Shown piece after piece: positions 28,263-36,477 of a stretch of 64,000 nucleotides of DNA. The translations under genes and the position numbers were made by a program. The notes beneath the pieces are model-generated. The model was not told the DNA's origin. It searched no databases and saw only the letters and a list, made by a program, of their open reading frames with translations. The DNA comes from Streptomyces sp. 130 (lineage in GTDB: Bacteria > Actinomycetota > Actinomycetes > Streptomycetales > Streptomycetaceae), in contig NZ_VJNO01000036.1 of NCBI RefSeq assembly GCF_007096885.1, positions 1-64,000 on the forward strand, given 5' to 3'. The first letter of the stretch is position 1; the number at the start of each line of letters is the position of its first letter.

Positions 28263-29443
28263 CGGATCTGGAGGTGGTCGAGGTACGACGTCACGTTGCG
28301 GCGGGTCTCGGTGACGCTGTCGCCGCCGAACTTCTCCGCCACCGCGTCGGCCAGGACCAGGGCGACCATCGCCTCGGCGACGATGCCGGCGGCCGGGACG
28401 GCACAGACATCGGAGCGCTGGTGGTGGGCCTTGGCGGGCTCACCGGTCACCACGTCCACGGTGGCCAGGGCGCGCGGCACGGTGGCGATCGGCTTCATCG
28501 CGGCGCGGACGCGCAGCAGTTCACCGGTGGTGAGTCCGCCCTCGGTGCCGCCGGCCCGGCCGGAGGCGCGCTTGATGCCGTCCTCGGTCACCAGGATCTC
28601 GTCGTGCGCCTTGGACCCGGGCACCCGGGCGAGGTCGAAGCCGTCGCCGACCTCGACGCCCTTGATGGCCTGGATGCCCATGAGGGCGCCGGCGAGGCGG
28701 GCGTCGAGCCGGCGGTCCCAGTGCACGTGTGAGCCGAGCCCGACGGGCACGCCGTACGCCAGCACCTCGACGACGCCGCCGAGGGTGTCGCCGTCCTTGT
28801 GGGCCTGGTCGATCTCGGCGACCATCGCCTTGCTCGCGTCGGCGTCGAGGCAGCGCACCGGGTCGGCGTCGAGCCGCTCCACGTCGGAGGGGACCGGGTA
28901 GACCCCGTACGGCGCCTTGGCGGCGGCCAGCTCCACGACGTGGCTGACGATCTCGATGCCCGCGGTCTCCTTGAGGTAGGACCGGGCGACGGCACCGAGG
29001 GCGACCCGGGCGGCGGTCTCCCGGGCGCTGGCGCGCTCCAGGACCGGGCGGGCCTCGTCGAAGCCGTACTTCTGCATGCCGGCGAGGTCGGCGTGGCCGG
29101 GGCGGGGCCGGGTCAGCGGGGCGTTACGGGCCTGAGCGGCCAGCGCCTCCGGGTCGACCGGGTCGGCCGACATGACCTGCTCCCACTTGGGCCACTCGGT
29201 GTTGCCGACCATCACGGCGACCGGGGAGCCCATGGTGAGGCCGTGCCGGACACCGCCGAGGAAGGTGACCTCGTCCTGCTCGAACTTCATCCGCGCACCG
29301 CGGCCGTAGCCGAGCCGCCGCCGGGCGAGCGCGTCCGCCACCATCTCCGTGGTGACCGGGACGCCGGCGGGAAGGCCCTCCAGCGTCGCCACGAGTGCGG
29401 GGCCGTGCGACTCCCCTGCGGTCAGCCAGCGCAACCTGCTCAA
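28259..29443 (-). CDS. aroC: Chorismate synthase
   Basis: A 394-aa FMN-dependent enzyme for the final step to chorismate. It has the signature GESHGPALVATLEGLPAG, the flavin-site segment RPGHADLAGMQKYGFDEARPVLERASARETAARVALG, and AAGIVAEAMVALVLAD at the C-terminus. The start codon is TTG at 29443, with AGGAG 5 nt upstream, so initiation may be weaker than for its neighbours. It heads the aroC-K-B-Q overlap chain, 146 bp after aroE. Confidence 0.97.
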   Translation of the reverse strand: MSRLRWLTAGESHGPALVATLEGLPAGVPVTTEMVADALARRRLGYGRGARMKFEQDEVTFLGGVRHGLTMGSPVAVMVGNTEWPKWEQVMSADPVDPEALAAQARNAPLTRPRPGHADLAGMQKYGFDEARPVLERASARETAARVALGAVARSYLKETAGIEIVSHVVELAAAKAPYGVYPVPSDVERLDADPVRCLDADASKAMVAEIDQAHKDGDTLGGVVEVLAYGVPVGLGSHVHWDRRLDARLAGALMGIQAIKGVEVGDGFDLARVPGSKAHDEILVTEDGIKRASGRAGGTEGGLTTGELLRVRAAMKPIATVPRALATVDVVTGEPAKAHHQRSDVCAVPAAGIVAEAMVALVLADAVAEKFGGDSVTETRRNVTSYLDHLQIR

Positions 29444-29589
29444 CGGTGCTCCTCATGCTCGCGCCCGGAATCCAGCGGCGCGACCGGGTGCGCGGCCCTG
29501 GCCCGCCGCCTCCGATCCTCCCACGGCCGGGGCCCCCGGCCCGCCGCCGGTCCAGCAGACGGACGGCCGCGGGCCGGAACGGGCACTCG

Positions 29590-30417
29590 TCAGCGGGCGG
29601 CCAGCGCCTCTTCCCCGGCCTCGCGCATGGCGGCGAGCGGGGCGGGCGAGCGGCCCGTCATCTGCTCGACCTGGAGGACCGCCTGGTGCACCAGGAGGTC
29701 GAGACCTCCGACGACTGCGCCCCTGCGGTCCGCCCAGGCGGAGGCGAGCCGGGTCGGCCACGGCTCGTACAGCACGTCGAACAGCGTGCCGGGCCGCTCC
29801 GGTACGGCCCCGGCCAGGGCGTCGGCCGCGCCGGCGGGCGTGGTCGCGACGACGAGGGGCGCGGTCAGCGCACGGTCGGCCTCGGCCCAGTCGGCGACGC
29901 GGACGTCGACGCCGAGCCGTTCGCCCCAGCCGCGCATCTCGTCGGCGCGGGCCGCGCTGCGGACGTACGCGGTGACGGGTCCGGCGCAGATGGCGGAGAG
30001 GGCCGCCAGCGCGGAGGACGCGGTGGCGCCGGCACCGAGGATCGCGGCGGACTCCACCTTCTCGACGCCGCGTTCGCGCAGGGCCGCGACCATGCCGGGG
30101 ATGTCGGTGTTGTCGCCGGTGCGGCGGCCGTCCTCGCCGAAGACCACGGTGTTCACGGCCTCGACGGAGGCGGCGGTGTCGGTGATCCTGTCGAGCAGCG
30201 GGATGACCGCCCGCTTCAGCGGCATGGTGAGCGAGAGCCCCGCCCACGTGCCGTCCAGCCCCTCGATGAAGCCGGGCAGCGCCTGCTCGTCGACCTCGAA
30301 CCGGTCGTACGACCAGTCATCGAGGCCGAGTTCGGCGTACGCGGCCCGGTGCAGGACCGGGGAGAGCGAATGGGCGATGGGCGAGCCGAGGACGGCCGCG
30401 CGGTGCTGGGTGCTCAC
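29590..30417 (-). CDS. aroE: Shikimate dehydrogenase
   Basis: A 275-aa NADP-dependent enzyme that reduces 3-dehydroshikimate to shikimate. The N-terminal substrate domain has AAVLGSPIAHSLSPVLHRAAYAELGL, LTMPLK with the catalytic Lys, and EAVNTVVF...GDNTDIPG. The NADP-binding domain has ILGAGATASSALAAL. The start GTG 30417 overlaps the mltG stop by 4 bp, coupling it to the cell-wall enzyme. Confidence 0.96.
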   Translation of the reverse strand: MSTQHRAAVLGSPIAHSLSPVLHRAAYAELGLDDWSYDRFEVDEQALPGFIEGLDGTWAGLSLTMPLKRAVIPLLDRITDTAASVEAVNTVVFGEDGRRTGDNTDIPGMVAALRERGVEKVESAAILGAGATASSALAALSAICAGPVTAYVRSAARADEMRGWGERLGVDVRVADWAEADRALTAPLVVATTPAGAADALAGAVPERPGTLFDVLYEPWPTRLASAWADRRGAVVGGLDLLVHQAVLQVEQMTGRSPAPLAAMREAGEEALAAR

Positions 30418-32213
30418 TGACCCGCCTGCTCCTTCTTGTACTTCTCCCGGTTCCGCTCGTGCTCCGCGTTGGTCACGGCGAACACCGTCTTGTCCTCGGT
30501 CACGGACACGAAGTAGTACCAGGGGCCGGGGGTGGGCTTGATGGCGGACTGCAAGGCAGCGTCGCCGGGGTTGTTGATGGGGCCCGGCGGCAGACCATGG
30601 ATGTGGTACGTGTTGTACGGGTGATCGAAGTTCCGGAGGTCCGAGACGGCCCCGGTGTCGAGCGTGCTCTGCTTCTTCGCGTAGTTGACGGTGGAGTCGA
30701 AGTCGAGCAGACCGTTGGTCTCGACGTTGTTGGGCTTGAGCCGGTTGTAGACGACCCGCGCGACCTTGTCGAAGTCGTGCTTGTACTTGCCCTCGGCCTG
30801 GACGAGGCTGGCGACGGTGATCAGCTGCCAGGGGCTGTCGAGCTTCAGCTTCTTGGCGTTCTCCGCCAGATCCGCCTTCTCGTACTCCTCGTTGGCGCGG
30901 GAGACCATCGACTTGAGGACGGTCTCCGGCTTCATGCCCTTGGTGACCGGGTACGCGGCCGGGTAGAGGAAGCCCTCCAAGGGGTCGATGACGCTCTTGT
31001 GGCCCTTCGCCCAGCCCGGCAGGCCGAGGTCGTCGGCCTTCTTCTCGGCCGCCTTGGCGGTCGTCCCCTCGGCGACGCCCAGTTTCTTGTCGATCGAGGC
31101 GTACACCAGCCGGTTCGGCGTGCCCTCCGGGATGATCAGGAGATTCTGGCTCTTCGGGTCCACCATCATCTTCACGGCCTCGGCCGCCGACATCTGCGAG
31201 TGCAGGAGGTAGACCCCGGCCTGGATTCCCTTGCCCTTCGGGTTCTCGTTCTGCGCCGAGACGAAGGCGTCGACGCTCTTCACGACGCCGGCCTTCTTCA
31301 GGATGTTGCCGATGTCGTACCCGTAGGCGCCCTTCGGGATCTCCACCTCGACCGAGCCGGAGCCGCTGCCCGAGTAGTCCGGGGCGGGGCCGAAGCGGTC
31401 CTGGTAGAAGGAGTAGCCGAAGTAGCCCGCGCCGCCGACGCCGGCGACGAGGACGAGGGAGACGGCCAGGCACGCGCAGCCGCTGCGGCCCTTCTTCTTG
31501 CCCTTGCCCCGGCGCTCGCCGCCCCCGTCGCGGGTGTCGCGCTCGTCGTCATCGTCGTAGTCGTCGTCCCGGGGCTCCTTGCGGCCGTCCTTCTCGTCCG
31601 CGCCCGTGAAGAAGGGGTGGGTCTCCTCCGGCGGCTCCTCCGGGTCCCAGTCCGGGGCCGCTTCGGGCGTCTCGGCCGGAACGGGCTCGCGGTGGCCGGG
31701 GGGCTGCGGCGGCGGGTAGGCGTCAGGGGTGCCGTAGTAGTCGTTCGACTCGCCGTAGCCGTACGTGCCGACGGGCTGGCCCTCGTACGGCGGCATGGCC
31801 TGCTGGCCCGTGTCCCAGCCGGTGTCGTAGCCGGGCTGCGGCTGCTGGGGTTGCTGGGGCTGCTGCCCGTACGGGTCCTGCGGGTGCTGGTTCCCGTACG
31901 CCTGCTGCTGGTACTGCTGCTGGGCGTACGGGTCCTGCTGCTGATGCTGCTGCTGCCCGTACGGGTCCTGCTGCTGCGCGTACGGGTCCTGCTGCTGCGC
32001 GTACGGGTCGTGCGGCTGCTGCTGGTACGGGTCGTACTGGCCCTGCGGGTACTGCTGCTGGGCGCCGTACTGGTGCGTGCCGTCGTACTGGTTCTGGCCG
32101 TCGTACTGGGCCTGGCCGTGGGCAGGCTGCTGGCCGCCCCACCCCTGGTCCCCGTACAAGGGGTCCTCGGGATGCCATGGTTCGGAGCCGGGGCCCCGGC
32201 CATACTCAGTCAT
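30414..32213 (-). CDS. mltG: Endolytic murein transglycosylase MltG (YceG-like) with Gln-rich cytoplasmic extension
   Basis: A 599-aa membrane protein that cuts nascent peptidoglycan and may set glycan chain length. Residues 1-245 are a long cytoplasmic region: Gln/Tyr-rich DPYAQQQ-type repeats (about 60-125) and then acidic and basic stretches. One membrane helix spans about 246-268. The extracellular YceG domain follows, with LysM-like part (about 286-352) and the catalytic Glu in ASLVQAEGKY (E474). Other family blocks are EGFLYPAAYPV, LDFDSTVNYA, YNTYHIHGLPPGPINNPG. It is in the alaS-ruvX-mltG-aroE order typical of actinobacteria. Confidence 0.95.
   Translation of the reverse strand: MTEYGRGPGSEPWHPEDPLYGDQGWGGQQPAHGQAQYDGQNQYDGTHQYGAQQQYPQGQYDPYQQQPHDPYAQQQDPYAQQQDPYGQQQHQQQDPYAQQQYQQQAYGNQHPQDPYGQQPQQPQQPQPGYDTGWDTGQQAMPPYEGQPVGTYGYGESNDYYGTPDAYPPPQPPGHREPVPAETPEAAPDWDPEEPPEETHPFFTGADEKDGRKEPRDDDYDDDDERDTRDGGGERRGKGKKKGRSGCACLAVSLVLVAGVGGAGYFGYSFYQDRFGPAPDYSGSGSGSVEVEIPKGAYGYDIGNILKKAGVVKSVDAFVSAQNENPKGKGIQAGVYLLHSQMSAAEAVKMMVDPKSQNLLIIPEGTPNRLVYASIDKKLGVAEGTTAKAAEKKADDLGLPGWAKGHKSVIDPLEGFLYPAAYPVTKGMKPETVLKSMVSRANEEYEKADLAENAKKLKLDSPWQLITVASLVQAEGKYKHDFDKVARVVYNRLKPNNVETNGLLDFDSTVNYAKKQSTLDTGAVSDLRNFDHPYNTYHIHGLPPGPINNPGDAALQSAIKPTPGPWYYFVSVTEDKTVFAVTNAEHERNREKYKKEQAGQ
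31836..32036. repeat. Gln-rich coding repeats (DPYAQQQ) in mltG
   Basis: The mltG N-terminal coding region repeats the unit encoding DPY[A/G]QQQ at least five times, with variants. The DNA shows many CTGCTG runs on the plus strand. Such tracts are prone to length variation. Confidence 0.8.
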
Positions 32214-32308
32214 CGATCCCCTTGAGCCGCGAGACGATGTTCCGTCTCTTTGCTGTGCGGTGTGTGTTCGAACACCGCCGCATCGCGCGGAACGTTACCG
32301 TATTGCGA

Positions 32309-32794
32309 TCAGACCACTACTTCGACGGCCTCGCCCGGCGGATTGCCCGAAGCGCGCTCCGACTCCAGAGCGTTCTGCAGGATCACCACAGCGGCAGCCT
32401 GGTCGATGACGGATCGGCCCTTTCTGGACTTCACGCCCGAGGCGCGCAGGCCCTGGCTCGCCGTGACTGTGGTCATCCTCTCGTCCAGCAGGCGCACCGG
32501 AATGGGTGCGACCGCTCGGGCGAGGACCTCGGCGAAGGCGCGGACCTTGACGGCGGCCGGGCCCTCACCGCCGCCCAGGGAGCGCGGCAGCCCGACGACG
32601 ACCTCGATCGGTTCGTACTCCGCGACGATCTGTCCCAGCCGCCGGTGGGCGGCCGGGACATCGCGTCCCGGCACGGTCTCCACCGGCGTCGCGAGGATTC
32701 CGTCGGGGTCGCACGAGGCGACCCCGATCCGGGCGTCCCCGACGTCGATCGCCAGCCGGCGACCGCGGCGCATCCGCGTCATGTCCGGCGTCAC
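32309..32794 (-). CDS. ruvX: Holliday-junction resolvase-like protein RuvX/YqgF
   Basis: A 161-aa RNase H-fold protein. Motifs are RRLAIDVGDARIGVASCDPDG (first Asp), IEVVVGLPRSLGGGEGPAAVKVRAFAEVL, LLDERMTTVTAS (catalytic Glu) and KGRSVIDQAAAVVILQNALE (last Asp). Family members process RNA or DNA junctions and are often essential; pre-16S rRNA processing is the best supported role in E. coli. The start GTG 32794 overlaps the alaS stop by 4 bp; ATG 32782 is an alternative. Confidence 0.94.
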   Translation of the reverse strand: MTPDMTRMRRGRRLAIDVGDARIGVASCDPDGILATPVETVPGRDVPAAHRRLGQIVAEYEPIEVVVGLPRSLGGGEGPAAVKVRAFAEVLARAVAPIPVRLLDERMTTVTASQGLRASGVKSRKGRSVIDQAAAVVILQNALESERASGNPPGEAVEVVV

Positions 32795-35460
32795 GCCGTC
32801 TCGGTGACGAGGCGTTCGACGGCGGCGACGGCGTCGCCGATCGCCTCCGGGTTCTGGCCGCCGCCCTGCGCGACGTCCGGCTTGCCACCGCCCCCGCCGC
32901 CGAGGGTCTTGGCGGCGGTACGCACGAGGTCGCCGGCCTTGAGGCCGCGCTCGCGGGCCGCCTCGTTGGTCGCGATGACGGTCAGCGGGCGCCCGTTGGC
33001 CGTCGTGAACAGCGCGACGACGGCCGGCCGGCCGCCCTGGATGCGACCGCGGACGTCGAGGACGAGCTTGCGCAGGTCGTCGGCGGAGGTGCCGTCCGGC
33101 ACCTGGCCGGTGACCAGCGCGACGCCCCGGACGTCGATCGCGGAGTCCACGAGACCGGCAGCGGCCGCGAGGACCTTCTCCGCGCGGAACTTCTCGATCT
33201 CCTTCTCGGCGTCCTTCAGCTTGCCGAGCATGCCCGCGATCTTCTCCGGCAGCTCCTCGGGGCGGCCCTTGACCAGCTCCTGGAGCTGGGCGACGACCGT
33301 GTGCTCCCGGGCCAGGAAGTTGTACGCGTCGACGCCGACCAGGGCCTCGATGCGGCGCACACCGGACCCGATGGACGACTCTCCGAGCAGCTTGACCAGG
33401 CCGAGCTGGGCGGTGTTGTGGACGTGCGTACCGCCGCAGAGCTCCTTGGAGAAGTCCCCGATGGTGACGACCCGGACCCGCTCGCCGTACTTCTCGCCGA
33501 ACTCCGCGATCGCACCCTGCTTCTTCGCGTCGGCCAGCGACATGACCTCGGCCTGCACGTCGAGCTCGCGGGCCAGCACCTCGTTGATCTTCTGCTCGAC
33601 ATCGGTGAGCACCGTGCCGGGAACGGCGGCCGGCGAACCGAAGTCGAAGCGGAAGCGGCCCGGGGAGTTCTCCGAACCGGCCTGGGCGGCCGTCGGGCCG
33701 AGCGCGTCGCGCAGCGCCTGGTGCGTGAGGTGGGTGGCGCTGTGGGCGCGGGCGATGGCGCGGCGGCGGGTGGCGTCGATGGCCGCGTACGCGGACGCGC
33801 CGACCGTCACCTCACCGACCTGGACGGAGCCCTTGTGCACGGAGACGCCCGGGACCGGCTGCTGCACGTCGCGGACGACGATGACGGCGCCGCTGTCGAG
33901 CCGGATGCGGCCCTGGTCGGCGAGCTGGCCGCCGCCCTCGGCGTAGAACGGGGTGCGGTCGAGGACGACCTCGACCTCGTCGCCCTCGGTCGCGGCGGGC
34001 GAGGGGACACCGTCGACGAGGAGGCCGACGACGGTCGACTCGCCCTCGGTCATGGTGTAGCCGGTGAACTCGGTGACGCCGGAGCTGTCGGCGACCTCGC
34101 GGTAGGCGGACAGGTCGGCGTGGCCGGTCTTCTTGGCCTTGGCGTCGGCCTTGGCCTTGGCCCGCTGCTCCTGCATGAGGCGGCGGAACCCGTCCTCGTC
34201 CACGGAGAGCCCCTGCTCGGCGGCCATCTCCAGGGTGAGGTCGATCGGGAAGCCCCAGGTGTCGTGGAGCAGGAACGCCTTGTCGCCGGCGAGGACCGTG
34301 CCGCCGGCGGCCTTGGTCTCGGTGACGGCGGTCTCCAGGATGTTGGTGCCGCCCTTGAGGGCCTTGAGGAAGGCGGCCTCCTCCGCGAGCGCGACGGTCT
34401 CGATGCGCTTGCGGTCGGTGATCAGCTCCGGGTACTGCTGCCCCATCGTGTCGATCACGACGTCGACCAGCTCGCGGACGACGGAGCCGGTGGCGCCCAT
34501 CAGGCGCATGTTGCGGATGGCGCGGCGCATGATGCGGCGCAGCACGTAGCCGCGGCCCTCGTTGCCGGGAGTGACGCCGTCGCCGATGAGCATGACGGAG
34601 GTGCGGATGTGGTCGGCGACCACGCGCAGCGAGACGTCGCTGCCCTCGGCGGCGCCGTACCGCACCCCGGTCAGCTCGGTCGCGCGGTCCATGACGACGC
34701 GCAGGGTGTCGGTCTCGTACATGTTCTGCACGCCCTGCAGGATCATCGCGAGGCGTTCGAGGCCGAGACCGGTGTCGATGTTCTTGGAGGGCAGGTCGCC
34801 CAGGATCGGGAAGTCGTCCTTGCCCTCGCCGGCGCCGCGCTCGTACTGCATGAAGACCAGGTTCCAGATCTCCACGTACCGCTCGTCGTTGACGGCCGGG
34901 CCGCCCTCGACGCCGAACTCGGGGCCGCGGTCGTAGTTGATCTCCGAGCACGGGCCGCACGGGCCGGGGACCCCCATGGACCAGAAGTTGTCCTTCTTGC
35001 CCAGGCGCTGGATGCGCTCGGCCGGGACGCCGATCTTGTCGCGCCAGATGGCCTCGGCCTCGTCGTCGTCCAGGTAGACCGTGATCCACAGGCGCTCGGG
35101 GTCGAGTCCGAAGCCGCCGTCCGCCACGGAGCTGGTCAGCAGCTCCCAGGCGTACGCGATGGCGCCTTCCTTGAAGTAGTCGCCGAACGAGAAGTTGCCG
35201 CACATCTGGAAGAACGTGCCGTGCCGGGTGGTCTTGCCGACCTCCTCGATGTCCGGCGTACGCACGCACTTCTGCACGCTGGTGACGCGCGGCGCGGGCG
35301 GCTTGACCTCACCGAGGAAGTAGGGCTTGAACGGCACCATGCCGGCGGGGACCAGCAGCAGAGTCGGGTCGTCCGCGATGAGCGACGCCGAAGGGACAAC
35401 GGTGTGACCGCGCTCCTCGTAGAAGCTCAGCCAGCGGCGACGAATTTCTGCCGACTCCAT
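32791..35460 (-). CDS. alaS: Alanyl-tRNA synthetase
   Basis: An 889-aa class II synthetase. The catalytic domain starts ESAEIRRRWLSFYEERGHTVVPSASL and carries CVRTPDIEEVGKTTRHGTFFQMCGNFSFGDYFKEGAI. The editing domain has the zinc-site HSATHLTHQALRDALG and ELCGGTHVHNTAQLG motifs, so mischarged Ser/Gly-tRNA can be cleared. The C-terminal C-Ala domain ends with GGGGGGKPDVAQGGGQNPE. The start is ATG 35460. It begins within one base of the upstream DUF6167 stop (TGATG). Confidence 0.98.
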   Translation of the reverse strand: MESAEIRRRWLSFYEERGHTVVPSASLIADDPTLLLVPAGMVPFKPYFLGEVKPPAPRVTSVQKCVRTPDIEEVGKTTRHGTFFQMCGNFSFGDYFKEGAIAYAWELLTSSVADGGFGLDPERLWITVYLDDDEAEAIWRDKIGVPAERIQRLGKKDNFWSMGVPGPCGPCSEINYDRGPEFGVEGGPAVNDERYVEIWNLVFMQYERGAGEGKDDFPILGDLPSKNIDTGLGLERLAMILQGVQNMYETDTLRVVMDRATELTGVRYGAAEGSDVSLRVVADHIRTSVMLIGDGVTPGNEGRGYVLRRIMRRAIRNMRLMGATGSVVRELVDVVIDTMGQQYPELITDRKRIETVALAEEAAFLKALKGGTNILETAVTETKAAGGTVLAGDKAFLLHDTWGFPIDLTLEMAAEQGLSVDEDGFRRLMQEQRAKAKADAKAKKTGHADLSAYREVADSSGVTEFTGYTMTEGESTVVGLLVDGVPSPAATEGDEVEVVLDRTPFYAEGGGQLADQGRIRLDSGAVIVVRDVQQPVPGVSVHKGSVQVGEVTVGASAYAAIDATRRRAIARAHSATHLTHQALRDALGPTAAQAGSENSPGRFRFDFGSPAAVPGTVLTDVEQKINEVLARELDVQAEVMSLADAKKQGAIAEFGEKYGERVRVVTIGDFSKELCGGTHVHNTAQLGLVKLLGESSIGSGVRRIEALVGVDAYNFLAREHTVVAQLQELVKGRPEELPEKIAGMLGKLKDAEKEIEKFRAEKVLAAAAGLVDSAIDVRGVALVTGQVPDGTSADDLRKLVLDVRGRIQGGRPAVVALFTTANGRPLTVIATNEAARERGLKAGDLVRTAAKTLGGGGGGKPDVAQGGGQNPEAIGDAVAAVERLVTETA

Positions 35461-35813
35461 CAGTGGTCCTCATTCCGGTTGTACGAGTGGTAGGGGAGCG
35501 TGCGGTAGGTGGCGGGGGCCGGGTGCGGGTCCGCGTCGGCCGCCTCGACGGCCGGGCGGCGCGCCGCGGGCAGTTCTCGGGGGTCCGCCGCTTCGAGGCC
35601 CAGCGCCTCGCCGAGTTCGGCCTCGCGCCTGGCCATGCCCTCACGGACGTCCAGCGCGAAGTCCTTGAGCTTGTGACCGGCCACGATCGCCTTGTCGGCG
35701 GCCTGCGCCGCGAGGCTTTCGGGGGTCAGCTGCTTGATCTTCCGGTTGACCTTGGTGGTGGCCCACACCCCGGCGGCTGCGCCGGCGGTGAACCAGAACG
35801 TACGGCGGAACAT
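35460..35813 (-). CDS. DUF6167-type small protein
   Basis: A 117-aa protein with a hydrophobic N-terminal segment (FRRTFWFTAGAAAGVWATTKVNRKIKQ), likely a membrane anchor. A helical region LAAQAADKAIVAGHKLKDFALDVREGMARREAELGEAL follows, with an acidic/Pro-rich tail. It is translated just before alaS, sharing one base with its start, and after the DUF948 gene. Conserved next to alaS in streptomycetes; function unknown. Confidence 0.8.
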   Translation of the reverse strand: MFRRTFWFTAGAAAGVWATTKVNRKIKQLTPESLAAQAADKAIVAGHKLKDFALDVREGMARREAELGEALGLEAADPRELPAARRPAVEAADADPHPAPATYRTLPYHSYNRNEDH

Positions 35814-35820
35814 CGCTGCG

Positions 35821-36276
35821 TCAGTCCTTCGATCCGCGGGAATTTCGGCCGCCGCGCTTCCTGCCGCGTGCGGAGGGGACGGTCCGGCCGACGATCACCG
35901 AGCGCCGGGTCCGCGCCTCCGGTTCGGGAGCGGAGCGGCGGCCGATGGCCTGCCGGACCCCGTAGCCGAAAGCGGCGACCTTGACGAGCGGCCCGCCGAA
36001 GGTGGAGGCGACCGTGGTGGAGAGCGCGGAGGCGTTGGAGGTGACTTCCCGCACGTCCGTCGCGATGGCGTCGACCTTGTCGAGCTGGGTCTGCGCGGAG
36101 CGTACGGCCGCGGAGGCGTCCGCGAGCAGGGGGACGGCCTGTTCGGTCACGTCCGCCACGAGCTTGGTGGTCGCCCTGAGCGTCTGGGCGAGCCTCACCA
36201 GCACGACGGCGAGGAACGAAACCAGGATCGCCCAGAAGACGGCCACCAGAATCCCGGCCACCTCACCACCGGACAC
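35821..36276 (-). CDS. DUF948-domain membrane protein
   Basis: A 151-aa protein. It has one N-terminal membrane helix (about residues 6-30, VAGILVAVFWAILVSFLAVVLVRLA) followed by a long helical stretch typical of DUF948 (TLRATTKLVADVTEQAVPLLADASAAVRSAQTQLDKVDAIATDV). The tail is very basic (RGRKRGGRNSRGSKD). The start is GTG 36276. It leads the alaS block and is 7 bp from the DUF6167 gene, so the two may act together at the membrane. Function unknown. Confidence 0.85.
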   Translation of the reverse strand: MSGGEVAGILVAVFWAILVSFLAVVLVRLAQTLRATTKLVADVTEQAVPLLADASAAVRSAQTQLDKVDAIATDVREVTSNASALSTTVASTFGGPLVKVAAFGYGVRQAIGRRSAPEPEARTRRSVIVGRTVPSARGRKRGGRNSRGSKD

Positions 36277-36438
36277 AGTGCACCGCGCTCTCTGGCTTGT
36301 CGTCTGTCTCTGTCTTGTTCTCCTGCTCTGCGGCGAGGGCCGTCACGGCGGCCGGTCGCCTTCCCCCGAGCCTATCGCGCCGGGGGTCACGCCCCGCACC
36401 GCATGACCGGGCGGGCGGCGGGGATTCGCGCGACGAGA

Positions 36439-36477
36439 TTGTACGGAGCGCTTTCAAGCCAGTACTCTGCGTGTCTC
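36439..36477 (+). promoter_or_regulatory. Sigma-70-like promoter, probably leaderless
   Basis: TTGTAC (36439-36444) and TACTCT (36463-36468) are separated by 18 bp. The second hexamer is only 9 bp from the ATG at 36478, and no Shine-Dalgarno is present, so the transcript likely begins at or near the start codon. Confidence 0.5.
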
